The notes below the pieces were generated by a model. It saw only the letters and a program-made list of their open reading frames with translations. It was not told the DNA's origin and did no database searches. Of a stretch of 64,000 nt of DNA, positions 1-7,753 are shown in pieces; the stretch's first letter is position 1, and the number at the start of each line of letters is the position of its first letter. The position numbers were made by a program, and so were the translations under genes. Source of the DNA: Pseudooceanicola marinus. GTDB taxonomy: Bacteria; Pseudomonadota; Alphaproteobacteria; Rhodobacterales; Rhodobacteraceae. The stretch covers positions 186,001-250,000 of the forward strand of contig NZ_PGTC01000018.1 in assembly GCF_002786295.1 (NCBI RefSeq). Reading direction: 5' to 3'.

Positions 1-63
1 GAGTATGAGATCGGTGCGGACGCGAGCGTCATCACCCTCCGCCTGACAATCGCACTGGACTAA
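1..63 (+). CDS. C-terminal end of an unidentified protein (5' partial)
   Basis: An open frame runs from the window edge through 20 codons to a TAA stop; the last residues are LRLTIALD. Only the tail is visible, so no family can be assigned. The alternating hydrophobic pattern would fit a beta-strand ending. It is convergent with the small minus-strand genes that follow. Confidence 0.5.
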   Translation, partial: EYEIGADASVITLRLTIALD

Positions 64-167
64 AGCCACCGGTACGGGCCCAAGCCCGGAGAAAAGTGCC
101 CCGATGCAGTTCAAAGGCGCCCTGGGGCTGCAGCGGTGTTTGCGCACCGCTGCCCCCGATCCGGGCG

Positions 168-344
168 CTAGTCGTCCAACTCGGCCGGATCGGCCGCGCG
201 AACCGAGTGGATCTCCGCGATATGGTCCCAGTCCTGGGCAGCCTCGCGCGCGGCGCGAGCGTCGGGCGCCTCGAAGGGCACCTCGCGCGGCGGGTAGTAG
301 TAGCCGTGAGCCTCGTTGCTCATGGTCACGAAGTAGCGGGGCAT
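168..344 (-). CDS. Small conserved protein, MPRYF-type (DUF6894-like), 58 aa
   Basis: This encodes 58 residues starting MPRYFVTM, with an acidic C-terminal half rich in Ala and Asp. The MPRYF start followed by a mid-protein AxxAAREAA helix resembles the small DUF6894 proteins of alphaproteobacteria, whose function is unknown. The start at 344 is chosen because GGGAGG lies 5 bases upstream; a longer in-frame reading to 458 has no such site. The start overlaps the end of the upstream minus-strand gene by 19 bases, so the two are probably co-transcribed. No signal peptide or membrane segment is seen. Confidence 0.6.
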   Translation of the reverse strand: MPRYFVTMSNEAHGYYYPPREVPFEAPDARAAREAAQDWDHIAEIHSVRAADPAELDD

Positions 345-568
345 TCGGCCTCCCAGGTCGCATTTGTCTTCAGGTCCCGCCGCAGGTTCCAGGGCGCATG
401 GGTGGCCCGCCAGTCGATCTCCGCTTCGCTGAAGATCCGCATCTCCTCCACGTCGCAAAAGGCCGGGCCGGGCGGCGGCGCTGCCGGCACAGGATCACTC
501 CGCAGGTAAGAGCCAGCGGTCAGGCGCAAAAGGGCCGAGATCGGAACCGGGAATGCTGTCCAGCGCAT
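326..568 (-). CDS. Small protein with phage lysis-cassette (Rz1/o-spanin-like) C-terminus, 80 aa
   Basis: An 80-residue protein beginning MRWTAFPVPISALLRLTAGS, a short basic/hydrophobic N-terminus, then a Pro-rich stretch and a conserved-looking tail, CDVEEMRIFSEAEIDW followed by an Asn-Ala-Thr-Trp and a final Cys. Tails of the type C-D-x-x-x-x-x-x-(F/Y/W)-S-x-A-x-x-D ... N-x-x-W ... C are familiar from small proteins in phage lysis regions. AAGGAG sits 8 bases before the ATG, strong support for translation. It starts inside the preceding minus-strand gene (495-740) in another frame, the arrangement typical of overlapping spanin genes. There is no clear lipobox Cys (the SxL position lacks it), so an o-spanin role is inference. 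Function unproven. Confidence 0.5.
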   Translation of the reverse strand: MRWTAFPVPISALLRLTAGSYLRSDPVPAAPPPGPAFCDVEEMRIFSEAEIDWRATHAPWNLRRDLKTNATWEAECPATS

Positions 569-740
569 GGTCGCGCTCCTTGTCCTGGTGAAGGTCCGCC
601 ACCCGGCCGTTGCAGCCGGCCAGCATGGTGTTGAGAGTCCGGGCACGGGCCTGCAGGCGGTCGACTTCGCCCGCGAAGTGCCAGGCGAGCCAGGCCGCGG
701 CGAGGAAAACCATTAGGGCATCGTCGGCGATAAGGAACAT
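495..740 (-). CDS. Small single-pass membrane protein, possible i-spanin-like, 81 aa
   Basis: An 81-residue protein with one N-terminal membrane segment (about residues 8-23, ALMVFLAAAWLAWHF) followed by a charged stretch (EVDRLQARARTLNTML) able to form a coiled coil. That is the plan of phage inner-membrane spanins such as Rz. It overlaps the next minus-strand gene by 74 bases in a different frame, again as spanin pairs do. The start is weak: no good Shine-Dalgarno sequence precedes the ATG at 740. It may instead be a chance open frame upstream of the well-supported 326-568 gene. Confidence 0.35.
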   Translation of the reverse strand: MFLIADDALMVFLAAAWLAWHFAGEVDRLQARARTLNTMLAGCNGRVADLHQDKERDHALDSIPGSDLGPFAPDRWLLPAE

Positions 741-878
741 GCCAGGAAGCAGAAGCGTACGTAGCAGGTTTGCAGCGATCGGCGCCTATTCTCTGTTGCC
801 CCGAGCCACCGGCGACACAAATCCCATCTTAGGAGGAGGCCGCACCGCGGCCCAAGCCTGACGGATTGGAGGATCCCC

Positions 879-2186
879 ATGCTGAATGCCGTGTCGCGCC
901 CACTGGTGCGCCTGGTCGAGCGCTGGTTGCCCGACCCCTATATCTTTGTCGTCATCCTGACCCTGATCGTCATGGTCTCCGCGATGGTCTTCGAGCAACA
1001 GAGCCCCGTCGCCGTGGTCGAGATGTGGGGCGGCGGCTTCTGGGGGTTGCTGGCCTTTGCCATGCAAATGCTGCTGGTCCTGGTCACCGGCTTCATGATG
1101 GCTTCCACGCCCTTGGTGAAAGGCGGTCTGCAGAAACTGGCCGGCCTCGCCAGCTCACCAGGCGCGGCGATCCTGCTGGTGACCTACACCGCCCTGGCGG
1201 CAAGCTGGCTCAACTGGGGCTTCGGCCTGGTCGTCGGCGCGCTCTTTGCCAAGGAGGTCGCGCGCAAGGTGAAGGTCGACTACCGGTTGCTGGTGGCCTC
1301 TGCCTATTCCGGCTTCATCGTCTGGCATGGCGGGCTGGCGGGCTCCGTGCCCTTGGCCATCGCCACAGAGGGACACCCCTTCGAGAGCATGATCGGCGTT
1401 ATCGGAACCGATCAGACGATCTTCTCCTTCTTCAACCTGGCGATCGTCCTGTGCCTCTTCATCGTTGTGCCGCTGCTGAACCGCATGATGCTGCCGAAGC
1501 CGGATGAAAGTGTCTACGTCGATCCCGAGCTGCTGACCGAATCCGAGCCCCCGGTGGCGAAGGGCGACACCCCAGCCGAGCGGCTGGAGGGCAGCCGGAT
1601 CCTGACCTGGCTGATCGGCCTCTCGGGCCTGGCCTTCCTGTTCGACTACTTCGTCAACGGCGGAACGCTGACGCTCAACATCGTCAACTTCCTGTTCCTC
1701 TTTGTGGCGATCATCCTGCACGGCACCCCGCGCAACCTGCTGGCCAGCCTGAACGACGGCATCAAGGGCGGCGCCGGGATCGTCATCCAGTTCCCCTTCT
1801 ATGCCGGCATCATGGCGATCATGGTCGACTCTGGGCTCGCCGAGTCGATCTCCTCGGGCATGGTCTCTCTCGCCTCCGAGGCCACCCTGCCCCTCTGGTC
1901 CTTCCTCAGCGCCGGCGTGGTGAACTTCTTCGTGCCCTCGGGCGGCGGACAGTGGGCCGTGCAGGCCCCGGTGATCCTGCCCGCTGCGGCAGAGCTGGGC
2001 GTCGATCCGGCCCGCGCGGCAATGGCCGTGGCCTGGGGCGATGCCTGGACGAATATGGTGCAGCCCTTCTGGGCCCTGCCGATCCTCGGGATCGCCGGCC
2101 TGAAGGCGAAGGACATCATGGGCTTCTGCACCCTGCACCTGGTCCTGAGCGGGGTCGTGATCTCGCTCGGCCTCACCTTCCTGTAG
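879..2186 (+). CDS. atoE: Short-chain fatty acid transporter, AtoE family
   Basis: A 435-residue, highly hydrophobic protein with about ten to twelve membrane segments, matching the usual length of the AtoE family (about 440). Characteristic features include the N-terminal WLPDPYIFVVILTL stretch, an internal NWGFGLVVGALFAKEVAR loop, and a C-terminal FFVPSGGGQWAVQAPV segment. AtoE proteins take up butyrate, acetoacetate and related short-chain acids across the inner membrane. GGAGG lies 6 bases before the ATG. The gene stands alone: no thiolase or CoA-transferase partners are adjacent, so the exact substrate is inferred from family only. Confidence 0.9.
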   Translation: MLNAVSRPLVRLVERWLPDPYIFVVILTLIVMVSAMVFEQQSPVAVVEMWGGGFWGLLAFAMQMLLVLVTGFMMASTPLVKGGLQKLAGLASSPGAAILLVTYTALAASWLNWGFGLVVGALFAKEVARKVKVDYRLLVASAYSGFIVWHGGLAGSVPLAIATEGHPFESMIGVIGTDQTIFSFFNLAIVLCLFIVVPLLNRMMLPKPDESVYVDPELLTESEPPVAKGDTPAERLEGSRILTWLIGLSGLAFLFDYFVNGGTLTLNIVNFLFLFVAIILHGTPRNLLASLNDGIKGGAGIVIQFPFYAGIMAIMVDSGLAESISSGMVSLASEATLPLWSFLSAGVVNFFVPSGGGQWAVQAPVILPAAAELGVDPARAAMAVAWGDAWTNMVQPFWALPILGIAGLKAKDIMGFCTLHLVLSGVVISLGLTFL

Positions 2187-2192
2187 GCTCAA

Positions 2193-2225
2193 CGGTTGCT
2201 CCGGGCCTCGATCCCGGGGCAACCG
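2193..2225 (+). terminator. Hairpin after atoE, probable terminator
   Basis: Arms CGGTTGCTCCGGG (2193-2205) and CCCGGGGCAACCG (2213-2225) pair over 13 bases with one G-T wobble and a 7-base loop, 7 bases past the atoE stop. There is no T-tract, so it may need Rho or act only as an mRNA 3' stabiliser. Confidence 0.5.
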
Positions 2226-2633
2226 AATGAACCCAGCCACAGCGCCGCGACCGACGCGGCGTGAAGATCAGCGGCGGTCGCCCGAGCCGAAGTCACTCCC
2301 GATGCCCCGGGGGCTGAGGTTGCGAAACAGCCCACCGGATCGACCAACTCACATAGAGCGAAACACCCCCAGCGGGGCCGCACGGAAGTTGTATTTCGCG
2401 CCGGGATAGGCTATTGGTTCTTGAGACGATCACGTCTTGCTGCGAAGGGCAGCAGAACTTCCACGACATCGACACCATGGTGACAAACCGGGCAACGCCG
2501 CGGTCCATTGCGCCGTGTACGGACACCGACCGCGTCTGACGCCGCCGGACCGATTGATGCGCTCTTCGCCTCACGCCGACGACCTTCACCACACATATAG
2601 CGACGCGGCGCTTTCTCCGCGGGAGGACTTCTC
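2226..2633. other. Gene-free stretch
   Basis: About 400 bases between the atoE hairpin and the next gene. Short open frames occur on both strands but none has a ribosome site or a recognisable protein. The stretch presumably carries the promoter of the downstream 125-aa gene; no convincing -35/-10 pair was identified. Confidence 0.4.
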
Positions 2634-3011
2634 ATGACCACTCCCGAATGGCTCAAGCCGGGCATCTACGGTGCCCTCATCGGCGCGGCAGCACTTGGCA
2701 TCATCGGCTTCACCTGGGGCGGTTGGGTCACCGACGGCACCTCGCAGGAGCGCGCCGAGGAACTGGCTGCATCCGAACTGACCACCGCGATGGTCCCCGT
2801 CTGCCTTGAACAGGCGCGCCGGGATCCGCAACTGCGCTCCAAGCTGGAGACCGTCCGCGCCGCGTCGAGCTATCGCCAGCGTGATGCAGTGATGGACGCT
2901 GGTTGGGCTACGATGCCCGGAACTGAAAGCCCGGATCGCGATCTCGCGAAGGCCTGCCTGGCTGAACTCGACCTCAGCGCCCCCACGACGGCTGCCGTCG
3001 ACAACGGCTAA
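2634..3011 (+). CDS. Conserved membrane-anchored protein of unknown function, 125 aa
   Basis: A 125-residue protein with one N-terminal membrane segment (about residues 11-30, IYGALIGAAALGIIGFTWGG) and a periplasmic helical domain with two cysteines and the motif ASSYRQRDAVMDAGWATMPG. The start MTTPEWLKPGIYGA and the GWATMPG block are recurrent in a family of small alphaproteobacterial proteins with no known function; this is recalled similarity. GGGAGGA precedes the ATG by 8 bases. It appears monocistronic, followed by a hairpin. Confidence 0.8.
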   Translation: MTTPEWLKPGIYGALIGAAALGIIGFTWGGWVTDGTSQERAEELAASELTTAMVPVCLEQARRDPQLRSKLETVRAASSYRQRDAVMDAGWATMPGTESPDRDLAKACLAELDLSAPTTAAVDNG

Positions 3012-3038
3012 TGCAACGCCCTGGCCGGCCCCTGACAG

Positions 3039-3059
3039 CCCAACCGCTGTCCGGTTGGG
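3039..3059 (+). terminator. Hairpin after the 125-aa gene
   Basis: CCCAACCG (3039-3046) and CGGTTGGG (3052-3059) form an 8-bp stem with a 5-base loop, 28 bases after the stop codon. It lacks a T-tract, so its role as a terminator is tentative. Confidence 0.35.
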
Positions 3060-3213
3060 GCCGCCGCCCGAAAGTGCTGATCGCTGCCACAGCATGACGA
3101 CATCCGCCCGCCGGGCACGCGGGCGGCAGAGGCTAAAAAGGCGCTCTAAGGCACCGCACACCCGACCTCACCTTCGACGAGTTGAAGGCCGAACCGATGA
3201 TCCGCCTTGCCAT

Positions 3214-3558
3214 TCAAGCGAACGGGGCGTCGTGACGGTCACCCCGGGAGGTCGGCGCCGAGATCACCAGGAAGACGACCTCGGACTCGCTGTCGTTCCG
3301 GGCCTGGTGAGGGGCGTTCGCAGGAATGTTGATGCCGCTTCGCGCGGGCACGGTCTGCGTCACCCCGTCCAGCTCCATCGTCAGGGACCCGGAGAGGACG
3401 TAGAAGAATTGCTGCGCTTTAGCATGATAGTGACGAACTTCCTTCGTGTTCGCCGGCATGCGCTCTTCGATGATGAGCAGGTCGCTTCCCGAGGCCAGGA
3501 TCCAGCCATCGCAATCCTCACCCCATTTGTAGTGCTCTGCTGTTTGTGAGCTGATCAT
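3214..3558 (-). CDS. Cupin-domain protein, 114 aa
   Basis: A single small cupin barrel of 114 residues. The first metal-binding motif is visible as HYHAKAQQFFYVLSGSLTMEL, in which the two His and a downstream Glu would be ligands, and the second as NIPANAPHQARN with one His. Such mono-cupins are often isomerases, dioxygenases or small-molecule binding proteins; the substrate cannot be told. The start at 3558 is preferred to one nine codons upstream because AGGGGGT precedes it. It is a lone minus-strand gene. Confidence 0.8.
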   Translation of the reverse strand: MISSQTAEHYKWGEDCDGWILASGSDLLIIEERMPANTKEVRHYHAKAQQFFYVLSGSLTMELDGVTQTVPARSGINIPANAPHQARNDSESEVVFLVISAPTSRGDRHDAPFA

Positions 3559-3673
3559 CGGCACCCCCTGAAATGACGGGGGCAATCTCTAGGATCAAAG
3601 CGGGCGGTCCACAATGCTTGGCCCGCTCCGATAGACAGACCAGCGTCGCCCCGGAGGGCGGCAGCATCAGGCA

Positions 3674-3710
3674 AATGTGGACCACGCACCCTTTTCGCGT
3701 GGTCCACATT
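3674..3710. repeat. Perfect 14-bp inverted repeat upstream of the cupin gene
   Basis: AATGTGGACCACGC (3674-3687) is repeated in reverse complement at 3697-3710 around a 9-base loop. Each arm itself contains the near-palindrome GTGG(A/T)CCAC. It lies about 115-150 bases upstream of the cupin start, so it could be an operator, or a terminator for the small minus-strand gene at 3920-4090. The rest of 3559-3919 shows no gene. Confidence 0.55.
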
Positions 3711-3919
3711 ACCCCTTAAGCATCTGTTATTTAATCCCTTTACTTGATGCCTGCCATCCCTGCCGGGCCTACCAGACCTCCAACTCTCCGCGCGACGTCG
3801 GCGACCACAAGGCGGCCCCCAGGGCTCAGCCAAGGACCTGCCTCGGTTGGCCTCTCACCGCGATCGCAGACTGTCGGGACGGGGGACCTGGCCCCGCTCC
3901 CGGCCATGGCAGGCTGCCG

Positions 3920-4090
3920 TTAGTGCTTCAACTCGCGGAGCGCGTGGCGGATCAGCTTCCAGTCGCGAGCCTGATCCGTTTCACCGGACGCCTCGCAGGC
4001 GCGGATCTTTTCCGCCACCTTCGCCTCGGCGGCCGGGCCGTGCGCACGGTAGAGCGCGCTCGCCTGCTGGGATGCGTTGATCGGTTGCAT
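3920..4090 (-). CDS. Small conserved protein, 56 aa, unknown function
   Basis: A 56-residue soluble, helical, charged protein starting MQPINASQQASALYRAHG and ending in ALRELKH. Small proteins of this kind, with AALYRAHG/AEAKVAEK helices, recur in Rhodobacterales, but no function is known. AGGAGG lies 5 bases before the ATG at 4090, which makes translation likely. No signal peptide or membrane segment. Confidence 0.6.
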   Translation of the reverse strand: MQPINASQQASALYRAHGPAAEAKVAEKIRACEASGETDQARDWKLIRHALRELKH

Positions 4091-4318
4091 GGGTCCTCCT
4101 CTCTGCGTGCCTCTTCTGGCACGTTGCCTCTGGTCTAGCACATCCGCCCCTGCTTTTCATGACGCAGCGCAGCACGATGGCAGGGCCAGCGGGATATGGC
4201 CTCGCCGCCCATGGCAGGGCCCGTCCCCCGGCACCCCCGCGGTGGGCGACAGGCGGGATCGTCATCCCCGGCGACAATGGCTCTTGAGCCTCCCCGAGAG
4301 GCGCGGCAGAAGGCGCCC

Positions 4319-4528
4319 ATGAGCGAGAATACATGCGAGATCGACCGGGCCGCGGGCACCTTTACCCTGAACCTGGAGACATGGGGCAACACCTACCCGC
4401 TGGACACGCTGGAGCGGTGGCTGGCCTTCTACCGCGAACAGCGTGACCTCTTTCCCAAGTCGCGCAATTCCTACGACAAGACGATCGCCCTGTTGGAACA
4501 GGCCCTGGCCGAACGGGACGGCGGCTGA
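4319..4528 (+). CDS. Small protein of unknown function, 69 aa
   Basis: A 69-residue soluble protein starting MSENTCEIDRAAGTFTL, with aromatic, charged helices and an acidic C-terminus. AAGG lies 6 bases before the ATG at 4319. Coding character is supported by ordinary amino-acid composition compared with the Arg/Pro-rich antisense frames. It is not recognised and has no obvious partner; the divergent 56-aa gene shares its upstream region. Confidence 0.5.
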   Translation: MSENTCEIDRAAGTFTLNLETWGNTYPLDTLERWLAFYREQRDLFPKSRNSYDKTIALLEQALAERDGG

Positions 4529-4672
4529 CACCTCGGGATCACGAGACCGACAGGGTCACAGCAGGCGGCCCCAGCCCCAGCCCCGCCCGGAAGGCCGGCT
4601 GCAGCGATTTCCATCCCGGGCGGCCAAAAGCTCCCTGACGCCAAGGCGCGGCAGAAATGCACCCGAGGTGAT

Positions 4673-4688
4673 AGGAAAAGCCTTTCCT
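4673..4688. promoter_or_regulatory. Short inverted repeat upstream of the LuxR-type gene
   Basis: AGGAAA-AGCC-TTTCCT, a 6-bp inverted repeat in a locally AT-rich patch about 120 bases upstream of the regulator start at 4808. A plausible operator or promoter element; no -35/-10 pair is certain. Confidence 0.3.
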
Positions 4689-4807
4689 GTGAATAGATTA
4701 ACGCGACAGTAATTTCTGGCTAGCGTCGAGGCCAAGCAGAAGAGGTGACTGCCCGCGACTGCACCGGGCTCTCGCACATCACCTCATGCGCCAGGAAAGG
4801 GGATCCG

Positions 4808-5608
4808 ATGAGTGCACCGGGAGGAACGGAGAGCGGCTCTGCGCCACAGAGCCAAGGCAACGGTACGGCCGAGCTCAGTCATTTCACCTTCATCGGCTCC
4901 GGCACGCTGTTTTCGGACGTGGTTCTGCGCACGATCGACACCGAGTTTGCCGGCATTTGCGCGACCAGATACCCGCAGCTCGCCACCTGGGCGCTGACGG
5001 TGCTGGATCACCCGACCGACCCGCCTCCGCCAACCCGTTTGCTGGTAGTGGATGAACGGCAGGTCGACGACCTGTTCCTGCTTCTCCGACGGCGCCCGAC
5101 TGAGATGGAGAACACCCGGCTGGCCCTGGCCGCGCGCACGTCCCTGGGGGCGGCCAAACTGGTGCGCAGCGACGGGCACAACCTGGTGCAGCACCACGTC
5201 AGCATCCTTCCGATGAACCTGCACCTGACGGCCTGGATCCAGCTGCTGCGCCTGCTGGACTGCGGCGAACACTACCTGCCGTCCTGCGCGTTCGACCTGA
5301 CGCCCCCCTATGCAGAGGGCGCGACGCCCCCGGACGCCGGGGGGGAGGGCGACTACACCCCGACCGAGGCCTTGACCGTCCTGACCCCACGAGAGCAGGA
5401 GGTTCTGCGCCTCGTGGCGGCGGGCCGGCCCAACAAGGTCATCGCCCGCGACCTGTCCGTGTCGGCCCATACGGTGAAATTGCACATCCACCGGATCATG
5501 GGCAAGCTGGGGGTCAGCAACCGCACCGAAGCGGCGATACTCTTCCTGCACGAGGGCGCCGGTGACGGCCACGCCTCGGCACAGGCGCCCTCCCCCTCCA
5601 ACAGCTGA
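4808..5608 (+). CDS. LuxR/CsgD-type transcriptional regulator
   Basis: A 266-residue protein with a C-terminal LuxR-type helix-turn-helix (about residues 194-250, LTPREQEVLRLVAAGRPNKV, then TVKLHIHRIMGKLG). The N-terminal 180 residues resemble the degenerate receiver-type domain of CsgD/VpsT proteins more than an acyl-homoserine-lactone-binding domain; no clear phosphoacceptor Asp pocket is visible. Starting at 4808 is supported by AAAGGGG upstream; a longer version from 4745 has none. CsgD-type regulators govern matrix production, suggestive given the secreted low-complexity proteins and polysaccharide operon just downstream, but that link is inference. Confidence 0.8.
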   Translation: MSAPGGTESGSAPQSQGNGTAELSHFTFIGSGTLFSDVVLRTIDTEFAGICATRYPQLATWALTVLDHPTDPPPPTRLLVVDERQVDDLFLLLRRRPTEMENTRLALAARTSLGAAKLVRSDGHNLVQHHVSILPMNLHLTAWIQLLRLLDCGEHYLPSCAFDLTPPYAEGATPPDAGGEGDYTPTEALTVLTPREQEVLRLVAAGRPNKVIARDLSVSAHTVKLHIHRIMGKLGVSNRTEAAILFLHEGAGDGHASAQAPSPSNS

Positions 5609-5819
5609 CGCCCCGCCGCGCGCCCTGCCCCGCAGGCCCTCGATTGCTGCCCCGCGGCGCGAGAAATGCGGCGGCGCGGCTCGGAAGCTGACCGGAATCC
5701 GTTCTGGCGCAAACGTCGAACTTCATGATTAGCTTCAACAATTGCTTGAGATCCGCGGGACACCCGAGGTCGGGAAAAGAAGCGTCCAGCGGGGACCGTA
5801 TCTTTTCCGGAGCTGTGAC

Positions 5820-6962
5820 ATGACAGGCTCGAAACCGATTACCATTCGTCAGTTGGAGGTGCTCGACGGGATCGCCACCGCCGGTTCAATCCGCAAGGCC
5901 GCCAAGCTTCTCGGGCTGACCCAGCCCACCATCTCCGCGCAGCTCGCCAAACTGGAAACCGCGCTCGGCTCCGAACTGGTCAGCCGCGACCAGGGGCATC
6001 CCGGTGTCCTGACCGGGGCCGGCGAGCTTTGGGCGCGCACCGCCAGCAGCGTGTTGACCGAACTGGAGGAAGGCCGGACACGCCACGGCGAGATCTTCGG
6101 CCATGAAGGCTACACGATGAGCTTCGCGACGATCCCCTCCCATGCCGGGCGGTCGCTGGGGATCGCGGCGGCGGTGGCGCGGGCCATCCCAGGCTTCTCC
6201 GAGGTCTCGGTCAGCCTCGCCCCGTCGAGTGCCGACCTGCTCGACTACCTCGCGATCCGCAAGGCCAGGATCGGCCTGCTGGCCATGACCGAGGAGCTGA
6301 GGCAGACGCGCTCGCTCATGTCAGAAGAGATCTACATGGATCAGATCGTCTGGGCGGTGCCACGCTCGATCGACCCAGGGCTGGTGCGCGCGGTGCTGTC
6401 AGGCGATGCCGGGGCGCGGGACCTGCCGCCGGCGTTGCAAAAACGTGTCGTGGTGCGGGCCCCGCACGAATGGTCCGACGTCGGCGCCAACTGGTACAGG
6501 ACCCGGCTACCCGATGCCGCGCCCTCCTATGTCAGCGACCTACACGTCGGCGCGGTCGAGATCGTCGCCGCGGGGCTGGCCACCTGCCATGTCTCGATGA
6601 CCCTGCGGGCCAACCTGCCGGAACGGATCCACGACACCGTCGCCTTCTATGAGACCGGCCTGACCTCCCAGGCGATGGTCGTGGTCATGCCGCGCCACCT
6701 GATGGCCGTCCCCTCCTTCGCGCGCTACTTCCGCAACCTGTCCGCCGCCCTCCGGGATCACTACGCCCGGGCCCTGTCACCTGCGGCCCTGCGGCCCGAT
6801 GCGATCGCGCGTTTCATGCGCCATCGCGCCGGCGAAACCGGCGTGATGACCCTGGAAAAAGTCCTGCCCCGGTCGGGACATCCGGGGCAGGACCGATGCA
6901 GTGATGGGGGGACGATCACTGCATCTTCGAGCGACAGTAGTCAGCCACCTGTTCATCGTTGA
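5820..6962 (+). CDS. LysR-type transcriptional regulator with unusual C-terminal tail
   Basis: A 380-residue protein with an N-terminal winged HTH (about residues 8-68; SIRKAAKLLGLTQPTISAQL) and a substrate-binding-type effector domain to about residue 300. The start at 5820 follows CGGAGC at a 6-base gap. The last 35 or so residues are low-complexity (DGGTITASSSDSSQP) and are encoded across two perfect hairpins and into the 3' end of the convergent gene (47-bp overlap), so they may be a stop-codon loss rather than functional protein. Target genes cannot be told; neither neighbour is divergent. Confidence 0.8.
   Translation: MTGSKPITIRQLEVLDGIATAGSIRKAAKLLGLTQPTISAQLAKLETALGSELVSRDQGHPGVLTGAGELWARTASSVLTELEEGRTRHGEIFGHEGYTMSFATIPSHAGRSLGIAAAVARAIPGFSEVSVSLAPSSADLLDYLAIRKARIGLLAMTEELRQTRSLMSEEIYMDQIVWAVPRSIDPGLVRAVLSGDAGARDLPPALQKRVVVRAPHEWSDVGANWYRTRLPDAAPSYVSDLHVGAVEIVAAGLATCHVSMTLRANLPERIHDTVAFYETGLTSQAMVVVMPRHLMAVPSFARYFRNLSAALRDHYARALSPAALRPDAIARFMRHRAGETGVMTLEKVLPRSGHPGQDRCSDGGTITASSSDSSQPPVHR
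6861..6893. terminator. Perfect 12-bp hairpin between convergent genes
   Basis: GTCCTGCCCCGG (6861-6872) and its exact reverse complement (6882-6893) flank a 9-base loop. It lies beyond the stop of the minus-strand gene (6916) and inside the tail of the LysR reading frame. Probable terminator for the minus strand, perhaps bidirectional. Confidence 0.6.
6895..6925. terminator. Perfect 11-bp hairpin overlapping the stop codon of the secreted protein gene
   Basis: GATGCAGTGAT (6895-6905) and ATCACTGCATC (6915-6925) pair exactly around a 9-base loop. The minus-strand stop codon lies within one arm. It stands one base from the preceding hairpin, giving a tandem pair. Confidence 0.5.
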
Positions 6963-7638
6963 ACGGGGTGCCGCGCTGCTTCCGCGCAAGGATCACCCCG
7001 TCATCACGACGAGAGCACGTCACATAGCTCGACAGCGGGCGCGGCGCCTGAGTGGTGGCGCTTTGCGGCGTTGTGGTGGCCGCGAATGACGCGCGCTGTA
7101 CCTGGGCCGCCTGCCGCCGCTCGTTGGCGGTACAAACACTGCTGGGCGGGAGGGTGCCGACCTGCCGCAGGGCCTGGCAGGCCTCGGAATCACGCCGCGC
7201 GATCATGATGAGCGCCGCCTGGCCCTGGCCCATCTGCGCCAGCAGGCAGGCCTCGTCCACGCGGGAGTTGCCCCCGGCCGCCCCGCCGCCGATCAGCGAG
7301 ATGCCGACGCTGGAGGACAGCGAACAGGGATGCCCCGAGCCCATAGAGGGCGGCTGAACGGCCGGCGCGTTGCGCACGGTGTAGGACCCGCCGTAGCGAT
7401 GATTGGTGGTGATCTCCCCCGGGGTCCGCTGATCGAGGTAGATCTGGGCGTTGGAATGGCCGCCCGCGGCCGAGGACGTCGAGCTGGTCGACACCTGGGC
7501 GGAGCTGGACGAGCTGGAGCTCGAACCGCTGCTGGCGCTCTGGCCGGCGGCGGTCGTGGCCAGCATGGCCGAGACGCAGATGGCGCCGGCAGCGTTGACC
7601 AGCAACTTGGCGGGTGCTTTCTGGATATCATTGAACAT
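6916..7638 (-). CDS. Secreted Ser-rich protein of unknown function, 240 aa
   Basis: A 240-residue exported protein with a signal peptide (about residues 1-32, hydrophobic core AAGAICVSAMLATTAAG). A Ser-rich low-complexity segment follows (residues about 34-57), then a domain with several Cys (HPCSLSSS, DEACLLAQ, SEACQALRQ, SSVCTANE, VTCSRRDD, ADYCRSKM) that could form disulfides in the periplasm. GGAGGA precedes the ATG by 7 bases. It lies immediately downstream of another secreted Gly/Ser-rich gene on the same strand (115-base gap), likely co-transcribed. Function unknown; surface or matrix protein by inference. Confidence 0.75.
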   Translation of the reverse strand: MFNDIQKAPAKLLVNAAGAICVSAMLATTAAGQSASSGSSSSSSSSAQVSTSSTSSAAGGHSNAQIYLDQRTPGEITTNHRYGGSYTVRNAPAVQPPSMGSGHPCSLSSSVGISLIGGGAAGGNSRVDEACLLAQMGQGQAALIMIARRDSEACQALRQVGTLPPSSVCTANERRQAAQVQRASFAATTTPQSATTQAPRPLSSYVTCSRRDDGVILARKQRGTPFNDEQVADYCRSKMQ

Positions 7639-7753
7639 GGGTTTCTCCTCCCCGAACGCAGAGGTCTAGGTTGAGGCCGGAGCAGTACGTTCGGATAGCT
7701 GCTCCGGCCAGCCCGACCCGATGGGACACGGGACCGGGCTTTGGCATCAGGTC

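Noticed and set aside
2411-2665. Minus-strand 84-codon frame with a CPVC motif
   Set aside because: The CxxC is isolated in an otherwise Arg-rich sequence, it overlaps the start of the 125-aa gene, and there is no ribosome site.
4745-4807. Longer N-terminus for the LuxR-type regulator
   Set aside because: The extra 21 residues have no ribosome site, whereas the ATG at 4808 follows AAAGGGG.
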